From the NCBI GenBank assembly GCA_035699085.1, contig DASSBG010000031.1:6151-70150 (forward strand): a stretch of 64,000 nt of DNA, read 5' to 3'. The translations under genes and the position numbers were made by a program. Source of the DNA: DASSBG01 sp035699085 (GTDB lineage: Bacteria; Pseudomonadota; Gammaproteobacteria; Xanthomonadales; Rhodanobacteraceae). This document shows, one piece after another, positions 23,204 to 31,100 of the stretch. Numbering within the stretch: position 1 is the stretch's first letter; each line of letters opens with the position of its first letter. The notes beneath the pieces are model-generated. The model saw only the letters and a program-made list of their open reading frames with translations, had not been told where the DNA came from and ran no database searches.

Positions 23204-23965
23204 TCAGAGCGCGAACTGCTCGTCGAGGATGCGCTCCTCTAGGCGATGGTCGGGGTCGAACAACAACGCGACCTCGATATCGCCGGCTTGCTCGATCTCG
23301 ACGCTGGCGATGTTGCGGACTTCGTGGAAGTCGGCGGTGGCGCTGACCGGCCTTTTGCCCGCCTCCAGCACGCGCAGCTCGACGCGCGTCGCGGTCGGCA
23401 ACAGCGCGCCGCGCCAGCGCCGCGGGCGGAACGGGCTGATCGCCGTCAGCGCAAGCACGTTGGCGTCCAGCGGCAGGATCGGGCCATGCGCCGACAGGTT
23501 GTACGCGGTCGAGCCGGCCGGAGTCGACACCAGCACGCCGTCGCAGATGAGCTCCGGCAGCTTCTCCGTGCCATCGAGCGAGACGGAGATGTGCGCTGCC
23601 TGGTTGCTTTCACGCAGCAGCGACACCTCGTTGAAGGCCAGCGCCGTCTGCACCCGTCCACGCCGGTCGCGCACGCACATTCGCAGCGGCCGCAGGACCG
23701 CCGGCTGCGCCGCCTGCAGGCGCGCCAGCAAGTCGTCGTCCTCGCGGTACCGGTTCATCAGGAAGCCGAGCCGGCCAAGCTTCATGCCGTAGACGGGCAC
23801 CTTGCAGCCATGGTGCAGTTGCAGCGTGCGCAGCATGAAGCCGTCGCCGCCGAGCGCAACGATCACGTCGGCCGTGTCGATGGGCGCGTCCTCGTAGCGC
23901 GCCACCAGCGCGGCCATCGCGGCTTGTGCTTCGGTGGTGCTGCTGGCGACAAAGGCGATGCGCAT
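23204..23965 (-). CDS. nadK: NAD kinase
   Basis: A 253-residue ATP-NAD kinase that phosphorylates NAD to NADP in the cytoplasm. The hallmark GGDG is in VIVALGGDGFMLRTL. The second conserved region is FNEVSLLRES, and the NAD-binding loop is DGVLVSTPAGSTAYNLSAHG. The length is near the short end of the family, as in many Xanthomonadales enzymes. The start at 23965 (MRIAFVASS) begins at the first Rossmann strand. It is separated by about 220 bases and a repeat from the helical-repeat gene, and by about 130 bases from the sensor kinase upstream. Confidence 0.95.
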   Translation of the reverse strand: MRIAFVASSTTEAQAAMAALVARYEDAPIDTADVIVALGGDGFMLRTLQLHHGCKVPVYGMKLGRLGFLMNRYREDDDLLARLQAAQPAVLRPLRMCVRDRRGRVQTALAFNEVSLLRESNQAAHISVSLDGTEKLPELICDGVLVSTPAGSTAYNLSAHGPILPLDANVLALTAISPFRPRRWRGALLPTATRVELRVLEAGKRPVSATADFHEVRNIASVEIEQAGDIEVALLFDPDHRLEERILDEQFAL

Positions 23966-24094
23966 GCTGCTGGACCGGTCCACTCGGGCCCCACGAGCTT
24001 AACGCAGCGGCGCCCGACGCGCCCCCGAGGCGCGGATCCTCGCCTCGAAGCGGTGCGCCATCAGGGGCGCGGGCAATGGCGTTCGGGCCCGGTA

Positions 24095-25348
24095 TCAGGC
24101 CGCATGCGGTGCCGCGCCAGCGGCCGTCGGCAGGGTGAAGTGCAGCGTGGCGCCGTCGCCAAAGGTGTTCGCGACCCAGAGCCGGCCACCATGAGCCTCG
24201 ATGATCGAGCGCGCGACCGGCAGGCCAAGGCCCATGCCGTCGGTCTTGGTGGCATGGAAGGCTTCGAATGCGCGGGCGGCCTGGCCGGGCTCGAGACCGG
24301 GACCGGTGTCGGAGACGCTGACGAGGATGCTACCCGGCGTCTCCAGCCGCGCGCTGACAATGACCTGGCGCGTCGGGCTGCCCTCCCGGCGCATTGCCTC
24401 GATGCTGTTTTGCGCGAGGCTGCGAAGCACCTGCGCGATTTGCAGCGCATCCACCCGCACCGGCGGCAGGTGGCGCTCGATATTGACCCGCAGCTCGACA
24501 CCGTCGTCACCGGCCTCGGCGCTGATCAGCGTCGATACGTCCTGGATCAGGCCGCGCAGGCGGCACAGCTGGCGCGTCGGACGCTCCTGTCGCTGCAGGC
24601 GACGCAGATGGTTCAAGGCTTCGCTGGCCCGCGACGCGGCCTGGCGGGCCTGCCGCAGTGCCGCAGCCAGCTCGTCGGCATCGGCCTCGCAATGTTCCGC
24701 AAGGCCCAACGCCGCCTCGCAGTCGCGCACCATGGACCGCACCGGCTGCTCCATCTGGCGTGCCACGCCGTCGGCGACGGCGCCGACCGCAGCGGCCCGC
24801 GCGACCTCGTTCAGTTGCGCCTGCAGCCGTCGCTGCGCACGCGCCGACTGCTCTTGGCCGGAGAGGTCGACCAACGCGCAGCGGTAGCGCGGCGCGCGGC
24901 CGCGCCGGCCGGGTTCGCACAGGCTCTGCAGGCGCAGCTTGATGACCCGGCCGTGGCGGGACCTGACGCGCAGCTCCTGGCTGGCGCCGCCGTCACACTC
25001 ATGCAATGCCTGCTGGTGCGCGTAGAACAGTGGCCGGTCCCCGTTCACCACCAGCCGCGAGAACGGCGTGCCGACGAGCTCGCCGGCGCCCCAGCCAAGC
25101 ATCGTGGCACCGGTGCGGTTGATGCGTTCGACGCAGCCGGTGGCATCGAGCAGTACGTAGCCGACCGGCGCCTGCTCGAACAAGTCGACATAGTCGGCCA
25201 GCGCCGGCAACGACGCGGGCTGCGGACGCAGCGCCGCGACGGGCGCGGCACGCACCGGCGCCACCGGCTTGGTGCCGTGGAGCGCAAACACGGTGGCCGC
25301 CCGGTGCGACCGGTGGTCGCTGGCGTGGGTTTCGCTGGAATTGGCCAT
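24095..25348 (-). CDS. PAS sensor histidine kinase with Arg at the phospho-acceptor position
   Basis: A 417-residue soluble sensor protein. A PAS domain spans about 52-165 (FEQAPVGYVLLDATGCVERIN). A FixL/NtrB-like dimerisation region follows (about 175-245), and then an ATP-binding HATPase domain with N-box AQNSIEAM, G1 box VSDTGPGL and G2 box DGMGLGLPVARSIIEAHGG. In relatives the H-box reads AHELNQPL; here it is ARQMEQPV, with Arg197 where the phosphorylated histidine belongs (CGC against CAC/CAT). ATP binding looks intact, but autophosphorylation should not work. No response regulator gene is adjacent. It may act as a non-catalytic partner, or the base may be a sequencing error. Confidence 0.88.
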   Translation of the reverse strand: MANSSETHASDHRSHRAATVFALHGTKPVAPVRAAPVAALRPQPASLPALADYVDLFEQAPVGYVLLDATGCVERINRTGATMLGWGAGELVGTPFSRLVVNGDRPLFYAHQQALHECDGGASQELRVRSRHGRVIKLRLQSLCEPGRRGRAPRYRCALVDLSGQEQSARAQRRLQAQLNEVARAAAVGAVADGVARQMEQPVRSMVRDCEAALGLAEHCEADADELAAALRQARQAASRASEALNHLRRLQRQERPTRQLCRLRGLIQDVSTLISAEAGDDGVELRVNIERHLPPVRVDALQIAQVLRSLAQNSIEAMRREGSPTRQVIVSARLETPGSILVSVSDTGPGLEPGQAARAFEAFHATKTDGMGLGLPVARSIIEAHGGRLWVANTFGDGATLHFTLPTAAGAAPHAA

Positions 25349-25659
25349 CCTGAGCACCTGCCGTCATACCCTTTCATGGGCTTTCCTTATAGCAGGCGAT
25401 CAGTTCACGGCGGCGGACTTTGCGGTGACGCGGGCCGGCCGGTTCACCCGCGTTTCAGCCTCGCGCCCGGATAGCGTGAAAAGCGTCGCACTCCGTGCGG
25501 CAACGCGGATCGGAACGATTCATATTGCCCTCGGCGCCGGCGCTCCAAACCCGCCGTGGGGCAGCTCTCAACCCGGCGCATCGGCGGGTGTTCAACCCGC
25601 CGTCGCCGTTCGGCCAAGCTCCTCGCCGCCACAGCCCGGGCGCCGCCCGGGTCCGCGCT
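25349..25659. other. Intergenic region between sensor kinase gene and fur 3' end
   Basis: About 310 bases. It contains the upstream region of the leftward kinase gene and the downstream side of fur. I see a few GGCGGGTT/AACCCGCC inverted words near 25545-25610, which could form hairpins at the end of fur, but no T-run and no gene. Confidence 0.4.
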
Positions 25660-26067
25660 TCAGCGCGCGCGGCGCTTGCGCACGTACAGCACCAGGCTGT
25701 GGTCCTCGATTTCGTAACCGTGGGCGGCGGCAATCTCGTGTTGCAGCCGCTCGATGTCCTCGCTGGAGAATTCGATGACCTTGCCGCTGTCGATGTCGAT
25801 CATGTGATCGTGGTGCTTGCCGCGGTCGAGCTCGTAGACCGCCTGGCCGCCCTCGAAATTGTGCTTCAGCACCAAACCTGCCGCCTCGAACTGGGTCAGC
25901 ACGCGGTACACGGTGGCCAGGCCGATGTCCTCGTCCTCGGCCAGCAGCTTCTTGTAGATGTCTTCGGCGGTATGGTGGCGCTCGCCGGCCTCCGCCAGCA
26001 GCTGCAGGATGCGCATGCGCGGATGCGTGACCTTCAGCCCTGCCTTGCGCAGATCCTGGGTTTCCAT
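25660..26067 (-). CDS. fur: Ferric uptake regulator Fur
   Basis: A 135-residue iron-responsive repressor. The winged-helix recognition region is AEDIYKKLLAEDEDIGLATVYRVL. The metal-site segment HHDHMIDIDSGKVIEF carries the regulatory histidines, and a further histidine follows in EIAAAHGYEIEDHSLVLYV. The CxxC pair found in many Fur proteins is missing here, as in some Pseudomonas-type Fur proteins without a structural zinc. It is divergent from bamE with about 80 bases between starts. This matches the conserved fur-bamE arrangement of gammaproteobacteria. Confidence 0.97.
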   Translation of the reverse strand: METQDLRKAGLKVTHPRMRILQLLAEAGERHHTAEDIYKKLLAEDEDIGLATVYRVLTQFEAAGLVLKHNFEGGQAVYELDRGKHHDHMIDIDSGKVIEFSSEDIERLQHEIAAAHGYEIEDHSLVLYVRKRRAR

Positions 26068-26145
26068 GTTCGCCTCGACCCCCGGCCGCCTGAGTGCCTT
26101 AGTGTATCATCGCCGCTTCGCCCACACCCTGCAGAACGCCGCCCC

Positions 26146-26559
26146 ATGCGCACTTTCCCCACCCTGCTCGCCGCCGCCGCGCTGTCGCTGACCATGGCCG
26201 GCTGCTCCTTCGTCTACAAGCCAAACATCCAGCAGGGCAACGTGCTCGACCAGGCCAAGGTCGACCAGCTCAAACCGGGGCTGACCAAGGAGCAGGTGCT
26301 GGCGCTGCTGGGGCAGCCGTCGGTCCACAGCCCCTTCGACCAGGACCGCTGGGATTACGTCACGACCCATCAAAAGCATGGCGGTGCCGTCGAGACGCGG
26401 GCGCTGACGCTGTACTTCGAAAATGACGTCCTCAGCCGCAGCAGCGGCGACATCTTTGCGATGACCGCCGATGAGCAGCTCAAGGCCGCCGCGCAGTACC
26501 CGATGGTGCTGCACAACAAGAAGAAGGAAGCCGAAGCCAAGCGCCGCGGCGGTGGCTGA
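26146..26559 (+). CDS. bamE: Outer membrane assembly lipoprotein BamE (SmpA/OmlA)
   Basis: A 137-residue lipoprotein of the BAM complex that inserts beta-barrel proteins into the outer membrane. The signal peptide ends in the lipobox TMAGC. The BamE fold follows: YKPNIQQGNVLDQAKVDQLKPG, LTKEQVLALLGQPSVHSPF, WDYVTTHQKHG and LTLYFENDVL. The C-terminal tail KKKEAEAKRRGGG is basic. I start at the ATG at 26146; the longer open frame upstream overlaps fur on the opposite strand and is not coding. A TATCAT at about 26105-26110 is a possible -10. Confidence 0.95.
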   Translation: MRTFPTLLAAAALSLTMAGCSFVYKPNIQQGNVLDQAKVDQLKPGLTKEQVLALLGQPSVHSPFDQDRWDYVTTHQKHGGAVETRALTLYFENDVLSRSSGDIFAMTADEQLKAAAQYPMVLHNKKKEAEAKRRGGG

Positions 26560-26568
26560 CGAGTCGCG

Positions 26569-26886
26569 CTAGCGAGGCTCGGTGCGAGCGGCGCGGCGCC
26601 GGCGCGCGTCCTTGGGGTCGATCGTCAGCGGGCGGTAAACCTCCAGCCGGTCGCCATCGCGCAGGCGCGTGTCGAGCGCCACGCGGCGTGAAAAAATGCC
26701 CATCGCCGGCTGGCCATCCGCCATCGCCCGCGGATGCGCGGCGGCCAGTTGCGAAGCAGCCAGCGCATCGGCGGCCGTGGCGCCCTCGGCCAACACCAGC
26801 TCGCGACTGAAGACGTCGCCTGGCAGCGCGTAGACCACCTCGACCCGGATGCGCCCAGCCGAGGTCGCTGGCGGCATGTCAGCCAT
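26569..26886 (-). CDS. rnfH: RnfH family ubiquitin-like protein
   Basis: A 105-residue beta-grasp protein of the RnfH (UPF0125) family: IRVEVVYALPGDVFSRELVL, then MGIFSRRVALDTRLRDGDRLEVYRPL. The basic tail PKDARRRRAA is typical. RnfH was named for its link to the Rnf electron-transport complex; the actual role is unclear and may relate to ubiquitin-like protein contacts. It overlaps ratA by 8 bases on the same strand, the usual ratA-rnfH toxin-like pair. It converges on bamE with only nine bases between stops. Confidence 0.92.
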   Translation of the reverse strand: MADMPPATSAGRIRVEVVYALPGDVFSRELVLAEGATAADALAASQLAAAHPRAMADGQPAMGIFSRRVALDTRLRDGDRLEVYRPLTIDPKDARRRRAARTEPR

Positions 26887-27310
26887 AGGCGCGCCGGGCC
26901 TCAGCGCAGAAGTCGTCGACCATCTTGTCGGCCAGCGTGCGGAAGCCGAGGCCGAGCGCCGAGCCGAGCAGGCGGTTGGCGACCTCGAAGCTGAGATCCA
27001 GTTCGATCTTGCTGCCGTTGTCGCCGCGCGGCTCGAAGGTCCACACGCCGCGCAGGCTGCGCAGCGGGCCGCCGACCAGGTTCATCTCGATGCGGTCGGG
27101 GCGGTGCAAGGTGTTGCGCGTGGCAAAGCTGTGGCGCATGCCGGCAAAGCGCAGGTCCAGCCGGGCGGTCAGCGAGTTTTCGTCGTGGCTGGTGACGTCG
27201 GCGCCGACACACCAGGCAAAGCGCTTCGGATATGCTTCCACGTCGTTGACCAGCGCGAACATCTGCGCCGGCGTGAACGGCACCAGGGCACTGCGTCGAA
27301 TGTCGATCAC
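26879..27310 (-). CDS. ratA: Ribosome association toxin RatA / SRPBCC (coenzyme Q-binding type)
   Basis: A 143-residue START-like domain protein. The N-terminus VIDIRRSALVPFTPAQMFAL is typical of RatA/Coq10-like proteins, followed by YPKRFAWCVGADV and the C-terminal helix GLGFRTLADKMVDDFCAEA. E. coli RatA binds 50S subunits and blocks 70S assembly; a role in ubiquinone binding has also been proposed for the family. I start at the GTG at 27310, which gives the family length; upstream codons are antisense to smpB. It is divergent from smpB, 79 bases apart, as in most gammaproteobacteria. Confidence 0.93.
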   Translation of the reverse strand: MIDIRRSALVPFTPAQMFALVNDVEAYPKRFAWCVGADVTSHDENSLTARLDLRFAGMRHSFATRNTLHRPDRIEMNLVGGPLRSLRGVWTFEPRGDNGSKIELDLSFEVANRLLGSALGLGFRTLADKMVDDFCAEARRAYG

Positions 27311-27389
27311 TGCGGCATCTTCCTGACGGCTCCCACTCAGGCGGCAAATGTGCTGCCGCGGCGCGGCAACACGGGCAATTCTAACGGAC

Positions 27390-27878
27390 ATGGCAAAACA
27401 GCAGCACAAGAAGGACGGCAACGGCAGCGCGACCATCGCGCTGAACAAGCGCGCGCGCCACGAATACCACATCGACCGCCGCTTCGAAGCCGGCATCGCG
27501 CTGCAGGGCTGGGAGGTGAAAGCGCTGCGTGCCGGCCGCATCAACTTCGGCGACAGCTACGCGATCGTCAAGCAAGGCGAGATCTTCCTGTTCGGCACCT
27601 CCATCCCGCCGCTGATCAGCGCCTCGACCCATGTCATCGCCGACGACCGGCGCACCCGAAAGCTGCTGCTGAAGCGTCGCGAAATCGACGAGCTGATCGG
27701 CGCGGTGGAGCGCAAGGGCTACACGCTGGTGCCCACCGCGCTGTACTGGAAGGCCAACCACGTCAAGGTGGAGATCGGCCTGGCGCGGGGCAAGCAGGCC
27801 CACGACAAGCGCGAGGCCGAGAAGCAGCGCGACTGGGACCGCGAGAAGCAGCGCGTGATGCGGGCGAAGAACGCGTAG
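27390..27878 (+). CDS. smpB: SsrA-binding protein SmpB
   Basis: A 162-residue trans-translation factor that binds tmRNA and brings it to stalled ribosomes. Core motifs are NKRARHEYHIDRRFEAGIAL, GWEVKALRAGRINFGDSY, FLFGTSIPPL and the basic C-terminal tail KQAHDKREAEKQRDWDREKQ. The last part forms a helix in the empty mRNA channel. The start at 27390 is the ATG of MAKQQHKKDGNG. Its partner ssrA is on the same strand but about 6.5 kb downstream, separated by a large leftward helicase gene. Confidence 0.97.
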   Translation: MAKQQHKKDGNGSATIALNKRARHEYHIDRRFEAGIALQGWEVKALRAGRINFGDSYAIVKQGEIFLFGTSIPPLISASTHVIADDRRTRKLLLKRREIDELIGAVERKGYTLVPTALYWKANHVKVEIGLARGKQAHDKREAEKQRDWDREKQRVMRAKNA

Positions 27879-27895
27879 AGCGGGGACTCCCACAC

Positions 27896-27960
27896 AGTCA
27901 TTCCGGAGCCGCGCGCGCGCCTCGACATAAGCGGTCTCGCTGCGCTCGTCCGGAATTTTA
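27896..27960. repeat. GTCATTCCGG-type interspersed repeat, left of the helicase gene
   Basis: Starting with AGTCATTCCGGAGCCGCG, this copy of a common interspersed element includes GCGCGC and ends near TCCGGAATTTT. Related copies lie at 34223-34302 (inverted), 48433-48482 and about 48625-48750. The 190 bases from here to the helicase stop hold no gene. Confidence 0.65.
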
Positions 27961-28146
27961 TCGGCGCTGTCGCACGCTCAAAGGTTCCGGGCACTGCTTT
28001 CGGTAGCCCCGCCTTCCTGCGGGTGTAGGACATGCCGACATTGACTTTCCCGAGACGACTGGGCACTCAACGAGGAGAGAAACTTCGCACACAGGCGTAA
28101 CTACGTGGCCCTGTGACAGCTTCAGGCATTTCCTGTGTCGCGATAC

Positions 28147-31100
28147 TTAAGGGCAACTTATTGCGAGATGTGAACTAAGTATCCGAACGATTCGCTCCTT
28201 GGCTGTGGCTGAAAGTCTACGAATTCCGAATACTCGCGCAATCTCAAGCACCAGATTCTCACTCGATATCGAATGCGCGGCGGCAATGATTTCCTCCCGA
28301 GGCACCTCTTCAATGACGCGAACGTCTTTATCCTGTTTCGGAACGCGAAAGGTGTTCCAGCGCTCAGGATCATCCGCGGTCAGCCACACGAAGTCGCCGC
28401 GGTCTGCCTCCGGCTCGGACTGGAAGTGGAAGTGGCGCTCAGCGAGTGCGAGGACGCGTTCACGAATGAGTCGGCCGGAGCGTTTGAACCCGTGGACTCG
28501 GGCAATCCGCTCGACAAGGACCTTATCGAGTATCGGGGCTTCCTGCTCAAGAACTCGTTGAATGAGCGTCTCTAACGTAGCGTTATAGGATTCGTCGTGG
28601 AAGCTATCTGGTCGGATGGAGGATTCCAAATCGGAAAGGTCCGTTTTGCTATAGATCTGCTCGATGGAAGTTTCCACATAATCACTCGGACCACATGCGA
28701 CCAGCCGCATGGGCTCGGCTTCTGAGTCATGTTGGCTTTCGGCGATTTCTGAGTCGGGAATATAGTCATTCCCGTTGTCCTCGTCCGGTGTGGATTCTAT
28801 ATCCCTCTCCGCAATCGCAGCCCCTTCGGCTTCAGCGGCTTTCGCGGCAGCGGCGGCCTCTACTTCCCGGACGCGCTCGATCTCAGCCACTTTGGTGCGC
28901 TGATCATCAAGCTCAGCACTGATAGCCAGGTGCAGTCGTTCCAGAGCTCCCTCGCGATCGACCCACCATTCTGTCGACCAGACCCGTACCAGATGCCAGC
29001 CGAGTCCCCGCAGGATCTCGCTTCGTACTTTGTCACGGTCACGCGCCGTGGCGGCGCTATGGTAGGTCGCTCCGTCGCATTCCACGCCTACAAGGTAATC
29101 TCCCGGTCGATCTGGATGCACGACACCTAGGTCGATGCGAAAACGAGACACGCCGATCTGCGGATGAGTTTCCCAGCCTTTGGCCCGCAAGCCGTTAGCC
29201 ACAAATTGTTCGAACGGCGAGTCGTAATCACCTACGGATCCGCGAACAGCGGCAGTGATCGCTTTCGGCCCTTGGTCGGCAAATTCAATAAAGTGACGCA
29301 AATCGTGCACGGCCCGCGCCGATGTACGATTGAGATCTATCATCGACGGCTCAAAGGAGGTGAAGACGATCATCTCGCGGCGAGCGCGGGTGATGGCCAC
29401 GTTGAGGCGCCTCCAGCCACCCTCTCGATTGAGCGGACCAAAGTTCATGGACATCGCGTTCGCATCCGGCTCGGTGGGCCCGAATCCGATACCGAGGATG
29501 ATCAGGTCGCGTTCGTCGCCTTGCATGGTTTCGAGATTTTTGACGACGACAGGCTCCGGTAAGTCGCCTTTGAAGAATGGCTCAATCTCCCTGTGTTCAC
29601 GTCGAGCCTGATCGAGAAGATCATCGACGAGCTCTTGCTGCTGGGAATTAAGTGTGATGATGCCAATGGATTGGCCCGACGCGATAAACGCAGGAGTCGT
29701 GAGGCGCTTGACCACTTCATGGACCATGGCTTTGGCCTCGCGCTGGTTGCGGCTCCCGCCTTTTCCGGGAGCATAGGTACCGTCAACCTTGCGCCACGAA
29801 ACCGCACTCGGTCGAGTGTCGGCAGCCGGAAAGGTGATCAAGCTGCCACCATAATAACGATAATTGGAGAAGGTGATCAGGCTCTCGTGCCGGCTGCGAT
29901 AGTGCCAAGTCAGACCGTGTTCGGGTATACCCGCGGCCTTGCATTCCGTGAGTATGCTTTCCAGATCATCTTCAGTGTCATCCGTACCCGCGCTGTTACC
30001 GCGATTGAAGAAGCTGGTGGGCGGCATCTGGTTCGGATCACCCGCGACAACAACTTGCTTGCCACGGGCGATGGCGCCAACAGCATCCCACGGAGCGATC
30101 TGCGAGGCCTCATCAAATATCACAAGATCAAACAGGTCGTGATCAGCCGGTAGGTATTGGGCGATCGACAACGGGCTCATCAGCATGCATGGCGCCAAAG
30201 TAGTAAAGTCTGGACCCATTTCCTCCGCTAGCTGGCGCACTGGCTTATGCTTGCGCTGCTTCTGCAGCTCGTGCTTGAGGATGCCGAATCCGCTGCACCT
30301 GGTCACGCCGTTCTTGTCCGGGATTTCGCCTGAGAGCTTCGAACGGATGTACGCCGTGGTGAGGTCAGCCAGCTCGTCCACTGCCTTCGTGTACGTATCG
30401 ATATCGCTCTGGTGCTCGGCCGACACGAAGTGACACAACAGCGGCTCTGCATCGATTGCCTTGGAAGCAAACCACCGGGCGTAAGCGACTTCAAATGTTT
30501 CAGCCACTGAGCCATCGGGGAGTGTGCCCTGCTCGATGCCTTCGACCAGAGGTTGGAGCCGGCAAGAGATCGCTTCCTGACGTACACGTCGCCAGCTGCA
30601 CCATGCATTCAACGCCTTTTCGTTCCTAATGATCGCCTCAGCGTTGGAAAAGAGCTCAGGCACCTGCTTGTCGAGGTCGATTTCGCCTCCGGCGGCCTTT
30701 TCAAAGCGCTCAGTCGCATCGAACAGCATCTTGTAGCTGCGAGTCAGTTGGCCGATGGCTTCGGCGACCTCGCCGTCCGACGCCAGCAAATCGTTGCCGT
30801 CCACCACGAGCTGCTGTACTTCACGGCGCAGCTCAACCAGCTGTTCGGGCGAGCCGGCCAGCGGGATTAGATTTGCGCGAAGGCTTTCAGCCAATTTGGT
30901 TGCGGACGCCATACGCGTTGTGTCGGTGCCCAGTACAGCCCATCCGGGCACGTCGCGAAGGTCACGATCGAGCGCGTCAATTTTGACGACGAGCGCCTTC
31001 ATAGCTGTCAGCTGCGGCAGATCGGCTTCGACGTCCGGGATGCCCACTGTGCCTACCGTGGCCCCGAGTGCCTTGGCAACCTTCTTCTTACCCAGCGTTG

